From Bacteroidales bacterium (GTDB lineage: Bacteria > Bacteroidota > Bacteroidia > Bacteroidales > UBA1715), in contig JAFXAU010000003.1 in the NCBI GenBank assembly GCA_017516865.1, positions 75,909-139,908 of the forward strand: a DNA stretch of 64,000 nt. Direction: 5' to 3'. A model generated the notes under the pieces. That model ran no database searches and was not told the origin of the DNA. It saw only the letters and a list, made by a program, of their open reading frames with translations. Shown piece by piece: positions 44,332-54,617 of this stretch; the first letter of the stretch is position 1, and each line of letters starts with the position of its first letter. Both the position numbers and the translations under genes were made by a program.

Positions 44332-47329
44332 AAAAGTCCATTCCCAACGAGAACTGGCTCATTTTCTGTACAATTCCTTCGTCGTACCCCCAACCAACAT
44401 CAAGGCGAATCATATAGCCAAACAGACGAGTTCTAAAACCATATCCGTAACCTGCAACAAACGGCTGCCGTTGTTCATCTATTTCTACATGAATCGGAGC
44501 CGTGTCGATTATGGTAAAATTATACGCATTGTCTTTTACACCTGGTATCAAACCACTCCAAGCACCGCCAAAGTCGGCAAATCCAACTACTTGAAAATAT
44601 CGCAAAATATCGGATTTAAGCGGTTTAGCGAAAAAATATTGAATTATTGGCCAGCGCAATTCCACATTTGCCACGGCAAACGTATTTCCATTACGAATAT
44701 TCTGTGCAAAACCACGCATATTCGTTCCCACAGCCTGATACGCCCAATTCACAGAATGGTCGTACTCTATTGAAGAATCATACACCGTATATCTTCCAAA
44801 TAGATTTATCCAATTATCCACTGCTCCGAGATAGAACAATAGCGGAGACGTTCCGTACGAAGAACTAAATGCAACCCGCGATGCCAAAATCAAATTTCTA
44901 TGCAGTTTCTGATAATGGCGGGCGTCGAAACCGAACACGGCCAAATATGAATCTTTTTTATTCAATTGTCCGAAACATTCGGCGAACACTTTGGTTCGTG
45001 TACCGTTGTATATGTTAACATCAATTTTTCGCACATTGTCGAACACATAATTACACGAAAGTCCCAACCAGAATTCATCAACAGTTGGTTCCGCCAAAGT
45101 CTTGTCATTCATTGCCAAAGCAACATTTCTCACATAGCGAAAACTCGGATTAACAGAAATAGAATGCAACTGACTTATCGGATATTTATACCGGCAGATA
45201 AAATTATTATCCTGCACACGGTCGTAATATACCGTACTGCTATTGGTCCGATACACCAACGAAGTCTGCCGATGAAACACATATTGTCGGTCGATTCTAT
45301 GCTTTAAATTTTCCAAAGACAAAAGATATTCGTTTGCACCCAAAATGCCCGAAAAGCGATACGCACCCGTCAGACGATAGTCCTCGAACAAATCTATTAC
45401 GCCCAATTTCAGCAACATATTTACCCGTTGTCCGTAATTATATTCGCTACCCGTAAATGCCTGATAGCCAGTATTTACAAAATTAAAATCCAACTGATTC
45501 ACAAGTTGGTTGATATAGAAATTTCGATTATACAAATTTGCGGTTTCACGTTCAGGCTGAACAAAATTTTCGAAATCTGTCAAAATTTGTTCATTTTGTT
45601 CAAAATCAATAGGTTCAAACGAATGTTCGTCTATTTTTGACAGATGAAGTTTATTACAATTTTCTGATTGAAAAACCTGTAAAAGTTGATTATCAGCCAA
45701 TGAAAACGTTGAAACATTTTCAATCGGATTTTTCAAGACATAGTCATTATTAAAATATGAATAATGAAATGCCGTATCGACGTAACTAACTGTGCTGTCC
45801 ATTTTTACAGAGTACAACTTCGAAGCTGTGTTGTCGGACATCAAATACAAAAAAGAGCCGTCTGCCAATTCCACCGATTTTCCTTCGTCGGCAACTGTAG
45901 AATGAAGCCGTTCGACAGTTTTTCCGTCGTACACAAACAAATCGTAATTTTTATTCTGTGCTCCCCCATTCTTATTCGATGCAAAAACAATTTTTTTGTC
46001 GCCTTGCAAATAAATTGGGGAACGTTCGTCCCATGCATCGTTGGTCAATTGTGTATATTCAAATGTAGGAATGTGGTATTCATAAACATCGGTTTGTCCA
46101 CCTCTAACGCCTGTAAATACAATTCTATTGCCGTCTTGAGAATACGAAAAATCCAAAACTTTTTCAAAATGATGAAATTCCTGAACTACACCGTCTTTAT
46201 TTTTACAATTATATATTGCGAACCACAATTTGCCTTTTTTCTCATAAAAATACGCAAGAACATCAAGATTCGGATTCCACTGCACTACAGGATAGGAATA
46301 ATCTGTAATCTGCTCAACAGATTCGCCAATGCGCTTGATTTTACGAGGTTTCCCTTCCGAAAAATCATAGAGCCATACCGTTGCTTTTCCGCTTTTGTTC
46401 GTAACCATTGCAAATTTCGACGCCGACGGATTCAATGCGACCTCGGTAACCACGCGTTTCGCCAACCTTTTAGGTATTTTTACATTTGCCTCCGCTCCAT
46501 CGTTTTTCTTTATGTCTTTCAGCGAATAAAAGGCAATCATTTCTTCCCAAACAGTCTGTAATGATTTGCCCATAACATATTGAAAGCCATCATCTACACC
46601 ACCAGTTAACTTACACATATACAGAATGTTGGAGACTACCACATCGCCATATCTTTCAGCAACATAATTCCACAAAGCATGACCAAACAACACGGCATCG
46701 TTGCCGTACAATTGCGTAGCCTTCTTATATTTTTGTAGTTTTTGGCACACCGCCACTTCCTTTTCCATACTCCATGCACAGGAATAATACTCGGTCATGC
46801 CGTCGAAAAACCAATCTGGATATGTATTTGTCGTATTTGACAAAATCCTTCTGTGCGACCCGACACCGAAAAGATATTCACTCATCATAACCTCCGCTAT
46901 CCCCTTTCTGACCTGACGAATTAAATCCTCATGGTCGCCAGAGAAATACAGCATCACCTTATTGTCGATTATTTGAGCGGTGCCACCTACATTATACTCC
47001 GCTTCAGAAGTTGAATAGCCTATATTGCTCTGTCTGAAATCGCTCAACGTGTTATACACTACAAACACAATTCGGCGGGAATACTCAAATTCCAACTTTT
47101 TTTTCAGTTCAGCATAATTTGTATCAACATTCTGTGTTACAAATTCTGCAAGATTCCGCCCGTTTTTGTCAAAATACACGTCAAATTTTTCGTGACGAAA
47201 ATAAAACCAAAATTTTTCGTCGTATTGTACACGATTTTTCCCAAAATTCTGTTGGTAACCATTATAAAACTGAGCTGTCAGCGACAGGCAGCATAACGAC
47301 AGGAACATTATTAAGAAAAATCTTCTCAT
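44330..47329 (-). CDS. Large exported protein: peptidase-MA-like N-terminus, TolB-like propeller, outer-membrane barrel C-terminus
   Basis: 999 residues. The signal peptide ends near LTAQ. Residues about 40-290 resemble a gluzincin-like fold, but where an HExxH motif would be expected the sequence reads VRKGIAEVMM, so zinc peptidase activity is unlikely. Residues about 290-560 carry TolB/PD40-type propeller blades (YSQDGNRIVFTG). The last 350 residues are strand-rich, ending GWGYDEGIVQ...LGMDF, like a surface-antigen outer-membrane barrel. I recall this architecture in Bacteroidota without known function. It is monocistronic, with a divergent promoter region shared with thyA. Confidence 0.78.
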   Translation of the reverse strand: MRRFFLIMFLSLCCLSLTAQFYNGYQQNFGKNRVQYDEKFWFYFRHEKFDVYFDKNGRNLAEFVTQNVDTNYAELKKKLEFEYSRRIVFVVYNTLSDFRQSNIGYSTSEAEYNVGGTAQIIDNKVMLYFSGDHEDLIRQVRKGIAEVMMSEYLFGVGSHRRILSNTTNTYPDWFFDGMTEYYSCAWSMEKEVAVCQKLQKYKKATQLYGNDAVLFGHALWNYVAERYGDVVVSNILYMCKLTGGVDDGFQYVMGKSLQTVWEEMIAFYSLKDIKKNDGAEANVKIPKRLAKRVVTEVALNPSASKFAMVTNKSGKATVWLYDFSEGKPRKIKRIGESVEQITDYSYPVVQWNPNLDVLAYFYEKKGKLWFAIYNCKNKDGVVQEFHHFEKVLDFSYSQDGNRIVFTGVRGGQTDVYEYHIPTFEYTQLTNDAWDERSPIYLQGDKKIVFASNKNGGAQNKNYDLFVYDGKTVERLHSTVADEGKSVELADGSFLYLMSDNTASKLYSVKMDSTVSYVDTAFHYSYFNNDYVLKNPIENVSTFSLADNQLLQVFQSENCNKLHLSKIDEHSFEPIDFEQNEQILTDFENFVQPERETANLYNRNFYINQLVNQLDFNFVNTGYQAFTGSEYNYGQRVNMLLKLGVIDLFEDYRLTGAYRFSGILGANEYLLSLENLKHRIDRQYVFHRQTSLVYRTNSSTVYYDRVQDNNFICRYKYPISQLHSISVNPSFRYVRNVALAMNDKTLAEPTVDEFWLGLSCNYVFDNVRKIDVNIYNGTRTKVFAECFGQLNKKDSYLAVFGFDARHYQKLHRNLILASRVAFSSSYGTSPLLFYLGAVDNWINLFGRYTVYDSSIEYDHSVNWAYQAVGTNMRGFAQNIRNGNTFAVANVELRWPIIQYFFAKPLKSDILRYFQVVGFADFGGAWSGLIPGVKDNAYNFTIIDTAPIHVEIDEQRQPFVAGYGYGFRTRLFGYMIRLDVGWGYDEGIVQKMSQFSLGMDF

Positions 47330-47355
47330 TTGTTAATAAAAGCAAAATTTAAACG

Positions 47356-47387
47356 CAAAAATACAAACGATTAAATTTCTATCTTTG
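47356..47387. promoter_or_regulatory. Divergent promoter region between the 999-residue gene and thyA
   Basis: The minus-strand TATTTTTG (47356-47363) and plus-strand TATCTTTG (47380-47387) both fit TAnnTTTG, 26 and 21 bases from their respective ATGs. They are only 16 bases apart, so the two promoters overlap. Confidence 0.55.
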
Positions 47388-47408
47388 CAAAAATAGAATT
47401 TTCGGAGC

Positions 47409-48203
47409 ATGAAACAATACTTAGACTTAGTTAAAAAGATTCTTGACGAAGGAACTCCTAAGGAAGACCGCACAGGAACGGGCACAATCAGCCTTTTTGG
47501 TTACCAAATGCGCTTCGACCTTCAGAAAGGTTTTCCATTGTTGACGACGAAAAAACTGTATACTCGCGCCATTTTCCACGAACTGCTCTGGTTTTTGAAA
47601 GGCGACACTAACATCAAATATCTTCACGACAACAATGTGACGATTTGGGACGAATGGGCAGACGAGAATGGCGACCTTGGCCCCGTTTACGGTTATCAGT
47701 GGCGACATTGGCCCACGTACGACGGCGGCGAAGTTGACCAAATCAAACAATTGGTTGACCAAATCAAGACAAATCCTGATTCGCGCCGACTGATTCTCAG
47801 TTCATGGAACGCGGCTATGGTGAACGAAATGGCTTTGCCTCCGTGCCACACGCTGTTTCAGTTCTACGTGGCAAACGGGAAACTTTCATGCCAACTGTAC
47901 CAGCGCAGTGCCGATTTATTCCTCGGCGTGCCGTTCAACATTGCATCGTATGCACTTCTTACCCACATGATTGCGCAAGTATGCGGGTTGCAGGTCGGTG
48001 AATTTATCCACACATTCGGCGATGTGCATATCTACAAAAACCACATTGAACAGTGCAAGTTGCAGCTGACACGCGAACCTCGCGAACTTCCGACGCTGAA
48101 ACTCAATCCGAACGTGACAGATTTGTTCGAATTCAAATACGAAGACATTGAAATACTTAACTATAATCCGCATCCCCACATTAAAGGAGATGTTTCGGTA
48201 TAA
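47409..48203 (+). CDS. thyA: Thymidylate synthase
   Basis: A 264-residue enzyme converting dUMP to dTMP with methylene-tetrahydrofolate, which becomes dihydrofolate. Nucleophile Cys146 is in PPCHTLFQF; the phosphate-binding [13 protein letters not shown] and the C-terminal [10 protein letters not shown] (ending in the expected hydrophobic residue) are intact. It leads a nine-gene plus-strand operon that also encodes DHFR (48931), which recycles the dihydrofolate. Confidence 0.98.
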   Translation: MKQYLDLVKKILDEGTPKEDRTGTGTISLFGYQMRFDLQKGFPLLTTKKLYTRAIFHELLWFLKGDTNIKYLHDNNVTIWDEWADENGDLGPVYGYQWRHWPTYDGGEVDQIKQLVDQIKTNPDSRRLILSSWNAAMVNEMALPPCHTLFQFYVANGKLSCQLYQRSADLFLGVPFNIASYALLTHMIAQVCGLQVGEFIHTFGDVHIYKNHIEQCKLQLTREPRELPTLKLNPNVTDLFEFKYEDIEILNYNPHPHIKGDVSV

Positions 48204-48215
48204 AATTTTTATAAC

Positions 48216-48518
48216 ATGGTAAAACACATTATTTTATGGCAGTTGAAAGATGAACTTTCCGATGCCGAAAAACAAACAGCAAAACAAGGTATTAAAGAAG
48301 GTTTGGAAGGATTGGCTGGAAAAATTCCGGGACTAATCTCCATTAAAGTGAACATCAACGGATTGGCATCATCGAACGCCGACGTGATGCTCGACAGCAC
48401 CCTCGCCGACGAAGCAAGTTTGAAAGGCTACGCTGTTCATCCTGAGCACGTTGCGGTTGCTGAGACAAAAGTAAAACCGTTCACAAAAACAAGAACTTGT
48501 TTGGATTTTGAAGCATAG
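48216..48518 (+). CDS. Dabb family (stress-responsive A/B barrel) protein
   Basis: 100 residues, with the Dabb pattern MVKHIILWQLK at the start and YAVHPEHVAV near the end, forming a dimeric ferredoxin-like barrel. Some relatives are enzymes (olivetolic acid cyclase type), but bacterial ones are mostly uncharacterised. It is spaced 12 bases after thyA and 3 bases before the thioesterase, so part of the operon. Confidence 0.9.
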   Translation: MVKHIILWQLKDELSDAEKQTAKQGIKEGLEGLAGKIPGLISIKVNINGLASSNADVMLDSTLADEASLKGYAVHPEHVAVAETKVKPFTKTRTCLDFEA

Positions 48519-48521
48519 GCC

Positions 48522-48929
48522 ATGAAACCGTACATTCACACAGTAAATTACTACGAAACCGATAAAATGGGTATAACGCATCATTCCAACTACATTCGGT
48601 TCATGGAGGAAGCACGTGTTGACTTTTTGAGCCAAATAGGTTATGGATTCGAAAAGTTGGAGGCCGATGGCATTGTGTCGCCTGTGACGGCGATATCATT
48701 CGAATACAAACGAGCAACGACATTTCCTCAGGAAATCAGCATTGTACTGTCAGTGGAGAAATGCTCCCCTATCAAATTAGTGTTCGGATATACAATGACT
48801 GTCAATTCAAAAGTTGTGGGAACCGCCACAAGTACCCATTGTTTTTTGGAAAATGGAAAAATAATTTCGTTGGAAACTCGTTATCCCGATTTGTACAAGA
48901 TTCTCAAAAAAATGGAAACCGAAAAATAA
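48522..48929 (+). CDS. 4HBT/YbgC-type acyl-CoA thioesterase
   Basis: 135 residues. The signature YETDKMGITHHSNYIRFMEEAR includes the catalytic Asp and the N-terminal hotdog helix; this is the YbgC/FadM-like subgroup. It hydrolyses acyl-CoA or acyl-ACP; the substrate is unknown. It sits 3 bases after the Dabb gene and 1 base before folA. Confidence 0.9.
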   Translation: MKPYIHTVNYYETDKMGITHHSNYIRFMEEARVDFLSQIGYGFEKLEADGIVSPVTAISFEYKRATTFPQEISIVLSVEKCSPIKLVFGYTMTVNSKVVGTATSTHCFLENGKIISLETRYPDLYKILKKMETEK

Positions 48930-48930
48930 T

Positions 48931-49434
48931 ATGAAAAACTCTATCATTGTAGCAATATCCGACAACAACGTGATTGGGAAAGACAATGCCCTGCTGTGGC
49001 GTTTGTCTGCCGATATGCGTTTTTTCAAAGAAAAAACAACGGGGCACCACATCATCATGGGACGGAAAACATTCGAATCATTAGGGAAACGGCTTCTTCC
49101 AAACAGGACATCAATTGTAATCACAAGAAACAAAGACTATGAAATGCCCGAAGGCGGCATCGTAGCGTCGTCATTGGTCAATGCATTGGAAACGGTTAAA
49201 AACGAAACAGAGGTATTTTTCATTGGCGGTGCGCAAATATACAAAATAGCGATTCCTTTTGCCAACACGATGTACATTACCCGTGTACACCACTATTTTG
49301 AAGGCGACGCATATTTCCCCGAATATGACAAATCACAATGGAAATTAGTAAGCTCCGAACACCACAAGGCTGATGAAAAAAACGAATACGATTACACATT
49401 TGAAACATATCAAAGAATAAATACGAATCTGTAA
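48931..49434 (+). CDS. folA: Dihydrofolate reductase
   Basis: A 167-residue NADPH-dependent enzyme regenerating tetrahydrofolate. It shows IVAISDNNVIGKDN, the substrate-site LWRLSADMRFFKE (Asp in place), GRKTFESLG and the second NADPH motif FIGGAQIY. It is tightly packed between the thioesterase and ligase genes (1 base each side). Together with thyA it closes the folate cycle used for dTMP synthesis. Confidence 0.97.
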   Translation: MKNSIIVAISDNNVIGKDNALLWRLSADMRFFKEKTTGHHIIMGRKTFESLGKRLLPNRTSIVITRNKDYEMPEGGIVASSLVNALETVKNETEVFFIGGAQIYKIAIPFANTMYITRVHHYFEGDAYFPEYDKSQWKLVSSEHHKADEKNEYDYTFETYQRINTNL

Positions 49435-49435
49435 T

Positions 49436-51010
49436 ATGCCTTCGCTTTTTAAGAAATACTCCAAACTGATTTATTTCATTCTTGTGCTTTTGTGTTGTGC
49501 CACAAGTTTATGGGGTAATTTTCTTGTAACAATGGCGGCAATTCTGCTTGCGGCATACTGGGTACTCGACGGAAATTACAAACAAAGTTTCAAGACGCTT
49601 TGGAGTCGAAAAGCCGCACTCTGTCTGCTTATCATTCCCGTTATCATAATCTTGCGAACACTCGTGCAGCTTCCCAACCCGACGGCACTCATGTTCATCA
49701 GCAAATATCTCCCCTTTCTTATTTTCGTTTTCGTAATTGGAAGTAAGCCAAACTTTTCGTCGGGACAATTCCACGCAATTATGCTGGTTTACATTTTTTC
49801 GGTTGTAATCAATTCTTTATTTTGTACAGGAAATTACATACTGACATACGAAAACGGCGACAACTTCCGCACAATCAGTTATTTTATATCATACATTAGA
49901 TTGACATTGTTCGTTTTGGTAGCAATTTCCGCCTGTGCATTTTACCTGTTTCAGAAAAAAGACGAGGTACAAAAAAATGAACGAATTTTTCTGTGGTGTT
50001 CATTCATCTGGCTTTCGTTCTTCATTATTTTCTTAAAGTCATTCACAGGATATGTCATTTTCTGCATTTCAGCGGCACTAACCCTTTTTTTTCTTATGCA
50101 CAAAAACAAAAAGGAATGGGCAAAATTCTTGATGATTGCACTCATTCTTGTCGGGATTGGCATTGTTATTACAGCCGTTTATTCCGAAGCAAAACATTTC
50201 ATATATCCCGATGTGCAACCTTCTGAATTAGAACAAACTACACCGTATGGAAATTCATATACACATATACAGAGCTACGAAATAGAAAATGGGCATTACA
50301 CAGGCTTATATATTTGCGAGAGCGAACTCGCCGAAGCATGGGCGGAACGAACAAACACATCGGTTTACCACTTAAACGAACATGGTTATTCGTACTATTC
50401 CACCCTTGTACGGTACATGACGTCAAAAAATTTGCGAAAAGACAAAAACGGATTCAGCGAATTATCTGATTATGAGATAGAAGCAGTACGCAACGGTTTC
50501 ACAAATTATCGTTTCCTTTCAAACTCAAATCCGAAAAAACGCATATACGAAGTCTGTTGGGATTTATATATGTATTCAAACGGTGCAAGTCCCGAAAACC
50601 ATTCCATTCCACAACGATTTGAATTTGTAAAATGTACATTTCAGACAGTTGAGAGAAGTCCGTTTTTCGGATTTGGTGCGACAGTCAGAAACGAAATGAA
50701 TCAAACCTATCAAGAACGTAACAATCTTTCATCGGAGCATTGGAATCTTCCTCACAATCAATACTTACTTATGATGTTGTTCTGTGGTTTTATTGGTTTG
50801 TTCCTTTTTATTTTTTCAATATGCGGAACATTTTGGTTTTCGAAACCGCATTGGAATTTTCTCACTATCGGCTGGTTCATAATTGTTGTAATCTCATGTT
50901 TTAGCGAAGATACATTCAACACGTCGGCTGGACAGGCTTGCTGCTGTTTAATCGGCTCCATTCTTTTATTCACTCAACCGTCAAAAAAATGCAATCCCGA
51001 TGAACAATAA
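49436..51010 (+). CDS. O-antigen ligase/polymerase family membrane protein
   Basis: 524 residues. About 10-11 membrane helices with a large periplasmic loop (about 265-430) before the conserved NLPHNQYLLMM segment, as in the Wzy_C/WaaL domain. Such proteins join or polymerise undecaprenol-linked glycans at the periplasmic face. It begins 1 base after folA and overlaps the GT4 gene by 11 bases. Ligase and polymerase cannot be told apart by sequence alone. Confidence 0.85.
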   Translation: MPSLFKKYSKLIYFILVLLCCATSLWGNFLVTMAAILLAAYWVLDGNYKQSFKTLWSRKAALCLLIIPVIIILRTLVQLPNPTALMFISKYLPFLIFVFVIGSKPNFSSGQFHAIMLVYIFSVVINSLFCTGNYILTYENGDNFRTISYFISYIRLTLFVLVAISACAFYLFQKKDEVQKNERIFLWCSFIWLSFFIIFLKSFTGYVIFCISAALTLFFLMHKNKKEWAKFLMIALILVGIGIVITAVYSEAKHFIYPDVQPSELEQTTPYGNSYTHIQSYEIENGHYTGLYICESELAEAWAERTNTSVYHLNEHGYSYYSTLVRYMTSKNLRKDKNGFSELSDYEIEAVRNGFTNYRFLSNSNPKKRIYEVCWDLYMYSNGASPENHSIPQRFEFVKCTFQTVERSPFFGFGATVRNEMNQTYQERNNLSSEHWNLPHNQYLLMMLFCGFIGLFLFIFSICGTFWFSKPHWNFLTIGWFIIVVISCFSEDTFNTSAGQACCCLIGSILLFTQPSKKCNPDEQ

Positions 51011-52088
51011 CTATATCTGTTTTTTCAATTCACACAAAGCATGGGGAGGCGGAGAAAAATGGCATTCCGAAGCGGCCGAGTATTTTCATCAAAATGGATA
51101 TAATGTTGTAGTCTGCGGCAACACCGACGGAGAACTGCTCAAACATATCTCTCCAGAAATTACACAATACAAAATACGATTTCGAAACCTTAGTTTTCTG
51201 AATCCGTTCAAATATTGGGAAACATACCGATTACTAAAAAAGCTACCAATTTCAACCATAATCCTCTGTCTACCAATTGATATAAAAATTGCAGGAGTAG
51301 TTGCGAAGATACTAAAAATAAAAAACATAATCTATCGTCGCGGAAGTGCAATTCCCATAAAAGACTCTTTTTCAAACAGATACTTGTTTTCACATGTCAT
51401 AACCGATATTATTGCAAATTCAGAAGCAACTAAACGTACAATTTTACAAAACAACCCACATCTGTTCGACCAAGAAAAAATTACCGTTCTGTATAATGGT
51501 ATTGACATTCCAGAAAAGACAGAAAAAAAACAAAACGACATTTTCACCATAGGAACAGCCTGTCGGTTAGAACCGCAAAAAAATTTATTTTCTTTGATTG
51601 AGATTGCCGAAAAATTAAAAAACAAGGGCAACCAGTTTGTGATAAAAATCGCAGGCGACGGTAGTCTCAAAAATTCATTGCTGGCAGAAATCGAAAGAAA
51701 AAAATTACAGGAATGTGTGAAACTTGTCGGATTTCAATCGGACATGAGTAGGTTTTACGCATCGCTTGACACTTTTGTACTTACTTCACATTGGGAAGGT
51801 TTCGGCTACGTGCTTGCCGAAGCAATGACGTACAATCTACCTCTTGTCGCATACGACGTCAGCAGTAATCCTGAACTTATAAAAGACAGTTTTAATGGAT
51901 TTCTTGTACCGACAGACGACACTGAAGCATTTGCGAATCGTCTTTCCAACCTAATCACCAACAGCGAGTTATGCGAGCAATTAGGCAACAACGCCAGGAC
52001 GTTCGTTGAGCAATACTTCGACAAACAACTGACGTTGAAACGTGTCGAAATTTATATACAGAATCTAAATGGGCTAATAAATGTCTGA
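51000..52088 (+). CDS. GT4 family glycosyltransferase
   Basis: 362 residues, GT-B fold. The acceptor-side glycine loop is WGGGEKWH; the donor-side motif is HWEGFGYVLAEAM, the EX7E type that binds the nucleotide-sugar phosphate. Cytoplasmic or membrane-associated. It overlaps both neighbours (11 and 8 bases), consistent with a glycan assembly block. Confidence 0.93.
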   Translation: MNNNYICFFNSHKAWGGGEKWHSEAAEYFHQNGYNVVVCGNTDGELLKHISPEITQYKIRFRNLSFLNPFKYWETYRLLKKLPISTIILCLPIDIKIAGVVAKILKIKNIIYRRGSAIPIKDSFSNRYLFSHVITDIIANSEATKRTILQNNPHLFDQEKITVLYNGIDIPEKTEKKQNDIFTIGTACRLEPQKNLFSLIEIAEKLKNKGNQFVIKIAGDGSLKNSLLAEIERKKLQECVKLVGFQSDMSRFYASLDTFVLTSHWEGFGYVLAEAMTYNLPLVAYDVSSNPELIKDSFNGFLVPTDDTEAFANRLSNLITNSELCEQLGNNARTFVEQYFDKQLTLKRVEIYIQNLNGLINV

Positions 52089-53856
52089 TAAAAAAACACA
52101 TTGGTTTTTCTCTTCGGCAACAAGTATTTTCATCTTGTTCTTTGTATCTATTTACCTAAAAACCATATTGTTTCACCTTTTTATTTTCGGTTCTGACGAC
52201 CTCACACAACTCATATATTTCAGCAAATTTGTTCCTGCTTTATGTATAGCGAGTTTCGTTTTCATAACCAAAAGAAAAATTTGGACTGCAATCTTTTTGT
52301 TTCTTGCCGATGTTTGGCTTATTTCAAATATAATTTATTTCAAGGCAAACGAAGCACTTTTAGATATTGAGACTACTCTGCTCGTCAATAATATGCAAGG
52401 ATTCTGGTCTTCGGTCCTACTCTACCTAAACTGGGAACTCATTCCATTCCTTGTCATCTCAATTCTTCACACGTTCTATCTCACAAAGTACCAATCGAAT
52501 GGAGAAAGACACTGGAAACTCTTTATAAGCATAATTCTTTTTACATTTATCATCCACTTTTTAGATTTGGAATACAGAAGAGAAATTGGTCTATTCCATA
52601 GCAAAGCGAAACAAAAAGAAATTTCGGAAAAATACGGACATTACACGATTTTTTTCCGAGATGCTAAATACAAAGCCTGTGGCAACCACTGGCGAGGAAT
52701 GGACGACTATGTTGAAAAGAACACTATCTTCCACTATTTCCCCGCACAATTTGTGTACTATAAATATAAACAACAGACTATAAATCAAAAAGTTGAGTTC
52801 ACAAGTTCCGATTCTTTATCTATCCAAAAAAGAATTTTAATACCTGCAGAACGACCACACGCTAATAAAAATTTATTCCTCATAATCGTAGAAAGTCTTG
52901 AAAGTTGGCCATTAGGAATGACCGACGTAAACGGGCAGGAAATCACTCCGACCCTTAACAAATTCAGCCAACAGGCAGATTTTGTCTGTTTGAATTGTAA
53001 GTCTCAGGTCAGACGTGGAGTTTCTGGTGACGGACAACTCATTATAAACACAGGACTGCTGCCAATGGAAACAAACGTTGCTTGCATGGCATACGGGACA
53101 AATACATATCCAAATTTCGCTCAATATTTCAAATCAAGTTTCACAATAAATCCTTGTCCAAACGTATGGAATCAGGCAGTGGTCAATCCGCAATACGGTT
53201 ACAAGGAACTTGTGGAAATGGACAATTCATCGGCTGATTCTTCTTGGCTCAACGACCACGAAATATTTTCGTTAGCCGTAAAAACTCTTGACAGATGCGA
53301 ATTTCCGACCTGTATGCAAGTTATTACATATTCTACGCACACACCGTTCAAAGTCATTGCAACAGACAATCTGCAATTCCACAACGATATGCCAACAAAA
53401 TTGCAAAATTATCTGCATGCGCTCCATTATACCGATAGCTGCATAAACTATTTTCTCACGGAACTGCACAATCATCCGCAATTTTCAGACTCAACAACAA
53501 TCGTCATCACAGGCGACCACACCGTGTTTAAATCCTACATGCTCCAATCGTTCAAATCTTTTGTAGAAAAACACAGCCTTTCAATTCCAACAACACAATC
53601 GTATTGTCCGTTACTGATAACATCTAAGTGCCAAACAAACAAACAGACAAAAAAAGATTCATGCTTCCAAATGGATATTTTTCCTACCATAACTCATTTC
53701 ATAGGATTGGAAGAAACATATTGGAAAGGGTTTGGCATCAACCTCATGGACAGTTCTGCGACAAGAACTATTACTGAAGATTCGTCATATTACTTATCCA
53801 ACAAACTCATAATCGACAATTTTTTCAAAAATATACCCGTCTATCAAAATCAATAA
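52081..53856 (+). CDS. LTA-synthase-like/sulfatase-family membrane transferase
   Basis: 591 residues. Four to five membrane helices (1-165) precede a periplasmic alkaline-phosphatase-superfamily domain: metal-binding ESLESWP, the nucleophile region RRGVSGDGQLI (Ser in the place of LtaS Thr), TYSTHTPF and TGDHT. Relatives transfer phosphoglycerol or phosphoethanolamine from phospholipids to glycans or lipids. Next to LPS-type genes, decorating the glycan is the natural reading; true lipoteichoic acid is not expected in this cell type. Confidence 0.88.
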   Translation: MSDKKTHWFFSSATSIFILFFVSIYLKTILFHLFIFGSDDLTQLIYFSKFVPALCIASFVFITKRKIWTAIFLFLADVWLISNIIYFKANEALLDIETTLLVNNMQGFWSSVLLYLNWELIPFLVISILHTFYLTKYQSNGERHWKLFISIILFTFIIHFLDLEYRREIGLFHSKAKQKEISEKYGHYTIFFRDAKYKACGNHWRGMDDYVEKNTIFHYFPAQFVYYKYKQQTINQKVEFTSSDSLSIQKRILIPAERPHANKNLFLIIVESLESWPLGMTDVNGQEITPTLNKFSQQADFVCLNCKSQVRRGVSGDGQLIINTGLLPMETNVACMAYGTNTYPNFAQYFKSSFTINPCPNVWNQAVVNPQYGYKELVEMDNSSADSSWLNDHEIFSLAVKTLDRCEFPTCMQVITYSTHTPFKVIATDNLQFHNDMPTKLQNYLHALHYTDSCINYFLTELHNHPQFSDSTTIVITGDHTVFKSYMLQSFKSFVEKHSLSIPTTQSYCPLLITSKCQTNKQTKKDSCFQMDIFPTITHFIGLEETYWKGFGINLMDSSATRTITEDSSYYLSNKLIIDNFFKNIPVYQNQ

Positions 53857-53858
53857 CA

Positions 53859-54617
53859 ATGGAGAAACTTTCTGTAGTCATCATCACTAAAAACGAAGAA
53901 CGGAACATTGAACGTTGTCTTAAATCAATTATGCCCGTTGCCGACGAAATTATCGTCGTAGATTCCCTTTCGACAGATAAAACGGAAGAAATATGCAAAA
54001 ACTTCAATGTGAAGTTTATTTCTCAAAAATGGCTCGGTTACTCTAACCAGAAAAATTTTGCTAATTCTCTGACTACCAACAACTACATTCTTTCCATCGA
54101 TGCAGATGAATGTCTGTCGGAAGAACTGATACAATCTATTCAAAACGAGAAAAACAACAACTTCACTGCACAGGCTTACGACTTTAATCGTGTGACGTTT
54201 TTTTGCGGAAATCCCGTAAGACACTGCGGTTGGAACAATGACTACCGCGTCCGTCTATGGGAAAAAGATGCGGCTCAATGGGTGGGCGACATTCACGAAT
54301 TGCTTAAATTCTCAAACGAAACACCCGTCAAACGTTTGTCTGGCGACATGCTGCATTATTCGTTTCACAGCGTTGAACAACATATTGAACAAATCAATAC
54401 GTTTTCGTCTCTTTCGGCAAAAGCAAAATTCGACAAAGGAAAAAAATCGTCAATTTTAGCTATCATTTTTCAACCAATGTGGCGATTTATACGAATGTTT
54501 TTCTTTCAAAGAGGATTCTTGGACGGATTTACCGGATTTGTTGTCTGCCGAAATTCAGCATACGCAGTCTATCTCAAATATTGTAAGCTTTACATGCTCC
54601 AAAAACAAAAAAAATGA
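53859..54617 (+). CDS. GT2 glycosyltransferase, WaaE/KdtX-like
   Basis: 252 residues. MEKLSVVIITKNEERNIERC opens the GT-A fold; SIDADEC is the metal site. The CGWNNDYRVRLW segment and the EQHIEQINTFSS region are those of the WaaE-type LPS core glucosyltransferases. The C-terminal part is amphipathic and probably binds the membrane. It overlaps mqnB by 4 bases. Confidence 0.9.
   Translation: MEKLSVVIITKNEERNIERCLKSIMPVADEIIVVDSLSTDKTEEICKNFNVKFISQKWLGYSNQKNFANSLTTNNYILSIDADECLSEELIQSIQNEKNNNFTAQAYDFNRVTFFCGNPVRHCGWNNDYRVRLWEKDAAQWVGDIHELLKFSNETPVKRLSGDMLHYSFHSVEQHIEQINTFSSLSAKAKFDKGKKSSILAIIFQPMWRFIRMFFFQRGFLDGFTGFVVCRNSAYAVYLKYCKLYMLQKQKK

Noticed and set aside
45764..46561. A 265-codon plus-strand frame opposite the 999-residue gene
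   Set aside because: Cys/Phe/Ile-rich nonsense typical of the complement of an AT-rich gene; no promoter or family match.
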